Shown piece after piece: positions 21,004 to 22,092 of a stretch of DNA of 22,092 nucleotides. The stretch spans positions 1-22,092 of the forward strand of contig JBBQNE010000044.1 of the NCBI GenBank assembly GCA_038329675.1. Reading direction: 5' to 3'. The stretch's first letter is position 1. Each line of letters opens with the position of its first letter. The position numbers were made by a program, and so were the translations under genes. The notes beneath the pieces were generated by a model. It worked only from the letters and a program-made list of their open reading frames with translations, had not been told where the DNA came from and did no database searches. This DNA is from JANXVY01 sp038329675 (GTDB lineage Bacteria; Pseudomonadota; Alphaproteobacteria; Rhizobiales; Hyphomicrobiaceae).

Positions 21004-21624
21004 ATGGACCAGATTGTGAACCCAATAAGACAGGCGGCGTTGCGCGAACGTCGACTGTTGCTGAGCCTGCCCAACTTGCTGACCTATGGGCGAATCGCTG
21101 CCGTACCAGCGCTGGTGATCGCGCTCTACGTTTTGCAAGGCGACATGCGAAACTGGGTCGCGTTTGGGATTTTCGTGGCAGCGGGCCTAACGGACTGGTT
21201 GGATGGTTATCTAGCCAGGGCATGGCAGCAGCAGTCAGTGATCGGCCGGATGCTCGACCCGATTGCAGACAAGCTGCTGGTCGGGGCGACACTGTTGATG
21301 CTGGTCTATGATGGGACGATTGATGGCGCCGCGATTTTTGCTGCTGCCATCATCTTGTGCCGGGAAATCCTCGTCTCGGGTTTGCGCGAGTTTCTGGCCG
21401 AATTAAACGTCAAAGTCCGGGTCTCATCTTTGGCCAAATGGAAGACGGCCGTCCAAATGTTTGCGCTCGCTTTATTGCTGGCGGGCGCGGCTGGTGAGAC
21501 ACTTGTGCCTGGTGTCGGCATGGCTGGCGTCGGGCTGCTTTGGGTTGCCGCGCTCCTAACGCTATGGACCGGCTTTGGATATTTGCATGCGGCGATTTCG
21601 CGTGCCGTCGATGAGGTGCCGTGA
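21004..21624 (+). CDS. pgsA: CDP-diacylglycerol-glycerol-3-phosphate 3-phosphatidyltransferase
   Basis: The enzyme transfers phosphatidyl from CDP-diacylglycerol to glycerol-3-phosphate, the committed step to phosphatidylglycerol, at the inner membrane. The 206-residue product has the CDP-alcohol phosphotransferase signature D-x2-DG-x2-AR-x8-G-x3-D-x3-D as TDWLDGYLAR...GRMLDPIADK, several hydrophobic helices and the LPNLLTYGRI start typical of PgsA. The ATG at 21004 gives ~22 residues before that motif and has no clear ribosome site; a GTG at 21019 is another option. It is coupled to moaD. Confidence 0.95.
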   Translation: MDQIVNPIRQAALRERRLLLSLPNLLTYGRIAAVPALVIALYVLQGDMRNWVAFGIFVAAGLTDWLDGYLARAWQQQSVIGRMLDPIADKLLVGATLLMLVYDGTIDGAAIFAAAIILCREILVSGLREFLAELNVKVRVSSLAKWKTAVQMFALALLLAGAAGETLVPGVGMAGVGLLWVAALLTLWTGFGYLHAAISRAVDEVP

Positions 21625-21914
21625 TGGATAGTGCCCGCGATATCGAAGCTGGCATCAAGACAGTGACGCTGGTTTATTTCGCGTGGGTCCGGGAACGGGT
21701 CGGCCGCGCGCGCGAAGATATCGCGATCCCTTCAGGCATCGTGACGGTTGCTGATCTCGTCGCGCACTTAAAATTGCGCGGGGCCGAATACGATGCAGCC
21801 TTCGCACAGCCTGACGTGGTGCGCGTGGCGATTGATCAGGTGCACGGCCATATGAAATCGGTGATCGGGCCAGCGCGCGAGATCGCATTTTTTCCACCCG
21901 TGACAGGGGGCTGA
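21624..21914 (+). CDS. moaD: Molybdopterin synthase small subunit MoaD
   Basis: MoaD is the ubiquitin-like sulfur carrier of molybdopterin synthase; its C-terminal Gly-Gly is thiocarboxylated. The 96-residue product ends in PPVTGG, with the family segments VTLVYFAWVRERVG, VADLVAHL and VRVAIDQ. The ATG at 21624 overlaps the pgsA stop (TGATG), with GAGG 7 nt upstream; a GTG three bases earlier is also in frame. moaE follows after 4 nt. Confidence 0.95.
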   Translation: MDSARDIEAGIKTVTLVYFAWVRERVGRAREDIAIPSGIVTVADLVAHLKLRGAEYDAAFAQPDVVRVAIDQVHGHMKSVIGPAREIAFFPPVTGG

Positions 21915-21918
21915 GGGG

Positions 21919-22092
21919 ATGGCGGACGCCAGCCAACACGCAACCATCGCGCCTGAGCAAATTGTGCGGATTCAAACTGAGCCGTTCGACATTGCCGCCG
22001 AGGTTGTTGCGTTGACGCGTGATCGGACGGATGTGGGCGCAGTGGTGACATTTACCGGAACGGTCCGCGGCGTTGCCGGTGGGCGTCAGCTG
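21919..22092 (+). CDS. moaE: Molybdopterin synthase large subunit MoaE, 5' part only
   Basis: The reading frame from the ATG at 21919 runs open to the window end, giving 58 residues of an expected ~150. The visible part, IVRIQTEPFDIAAEV and GAVVTFTGTVRG, is the conserved N-terminus of MoaE, which converts precursor Z to molybdopterin with MoaD. GAGGGG lies immediately upstream. The gene is cut by the window edge, not broken. Confidence 0.93.
   Translation, partial: MADASQHATIAPEQIVRIQTEPFDIAAEVVALTRDRTDVGAVVTFTGTVRGVAGGRQL

Overview
The window looks like a chromosomal segment of a GC-rich alphaproteobacterium, most likely Hyphomicrobiales or a close order. The reasons are a CcrM-type GANTC adenine methyltransferase, a perfect TTAA-N7-TTAA CtrA-type site upstream of it, a pgsA-moaD-moaE run, ruvC-ruvA, and a PRC-barrel secreted protein. 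No tRNA, rRNA, CRISPR array or mobile element was recognised.

Layout. Positions 16-402 hold a small membrane protein of unknown function on the plus strand. Facing it is tspO (minus), and a seven-copy 14-bp tandem repeat runs into the tspO stop codon. From 8116 down to 1235 lies a tightly coupled minus-strand operon for a type II secretion (T2SS) assembly platform: gspE, F, G, H, I, J, K and a prepilin peptidase. A 250-bp divergent spacer (8117-8366) carries a perfect 7+1+7 palindrome. From 8367 to 15334 the plus strand encodes a large Sec-exported DUF1800 protein with six InlB/Flg_new_2-like repeats, a Tat-exported DUF1501 protein with a His/Asp-rich N-terminus, and then gspL, gspM and a GspC-like protein, coupled by ATGA overlaps. 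The T2SS is thus split into two divergent arms with a DUF1800/DUF1501 pair between them, and no secretin (gspD) is visible. The simplest reading is a T2SS dedicated to exporting or surface-displaying this pair. This is the most interesting content of the window.

From 15367 to 20917 the minus strand carries a PilZ-domain protein, a membrane protein coupled to ruvA, ruvA, ruvC (no ruvB), a DCC/DUF393 thiol protein, a PRC-barrel protein, ccrM with an unusual N-terminal extension, and a small membrane-anchored protein. The ccrM upstream region has a perfect CtrA half-site pair and a GAAC-N7-GAAC (alphaproteobacterial LexA-type) motif. The right end, on the plus strand, has pgsA, moaD and a moaE that runs off the window: phospholipid synthesis and molybdopterin synthase.

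The window is rich in short tandem repeats: 14-bp x7 and 10-bp x3 bracketing tspO, 7-bp x4 upstream of it, 15-bp x3-4 at the 3' end of the DUF393 gene, in-frame 18-bp units in the gspC-like gene, and a 237-bp duplication in the DUF1800 gene. An 8-C run sits inside the prepilin peptidase gene. No gene-free stretch exceeds 300 bases; the largest is 291 bp, upstream of ccrM.
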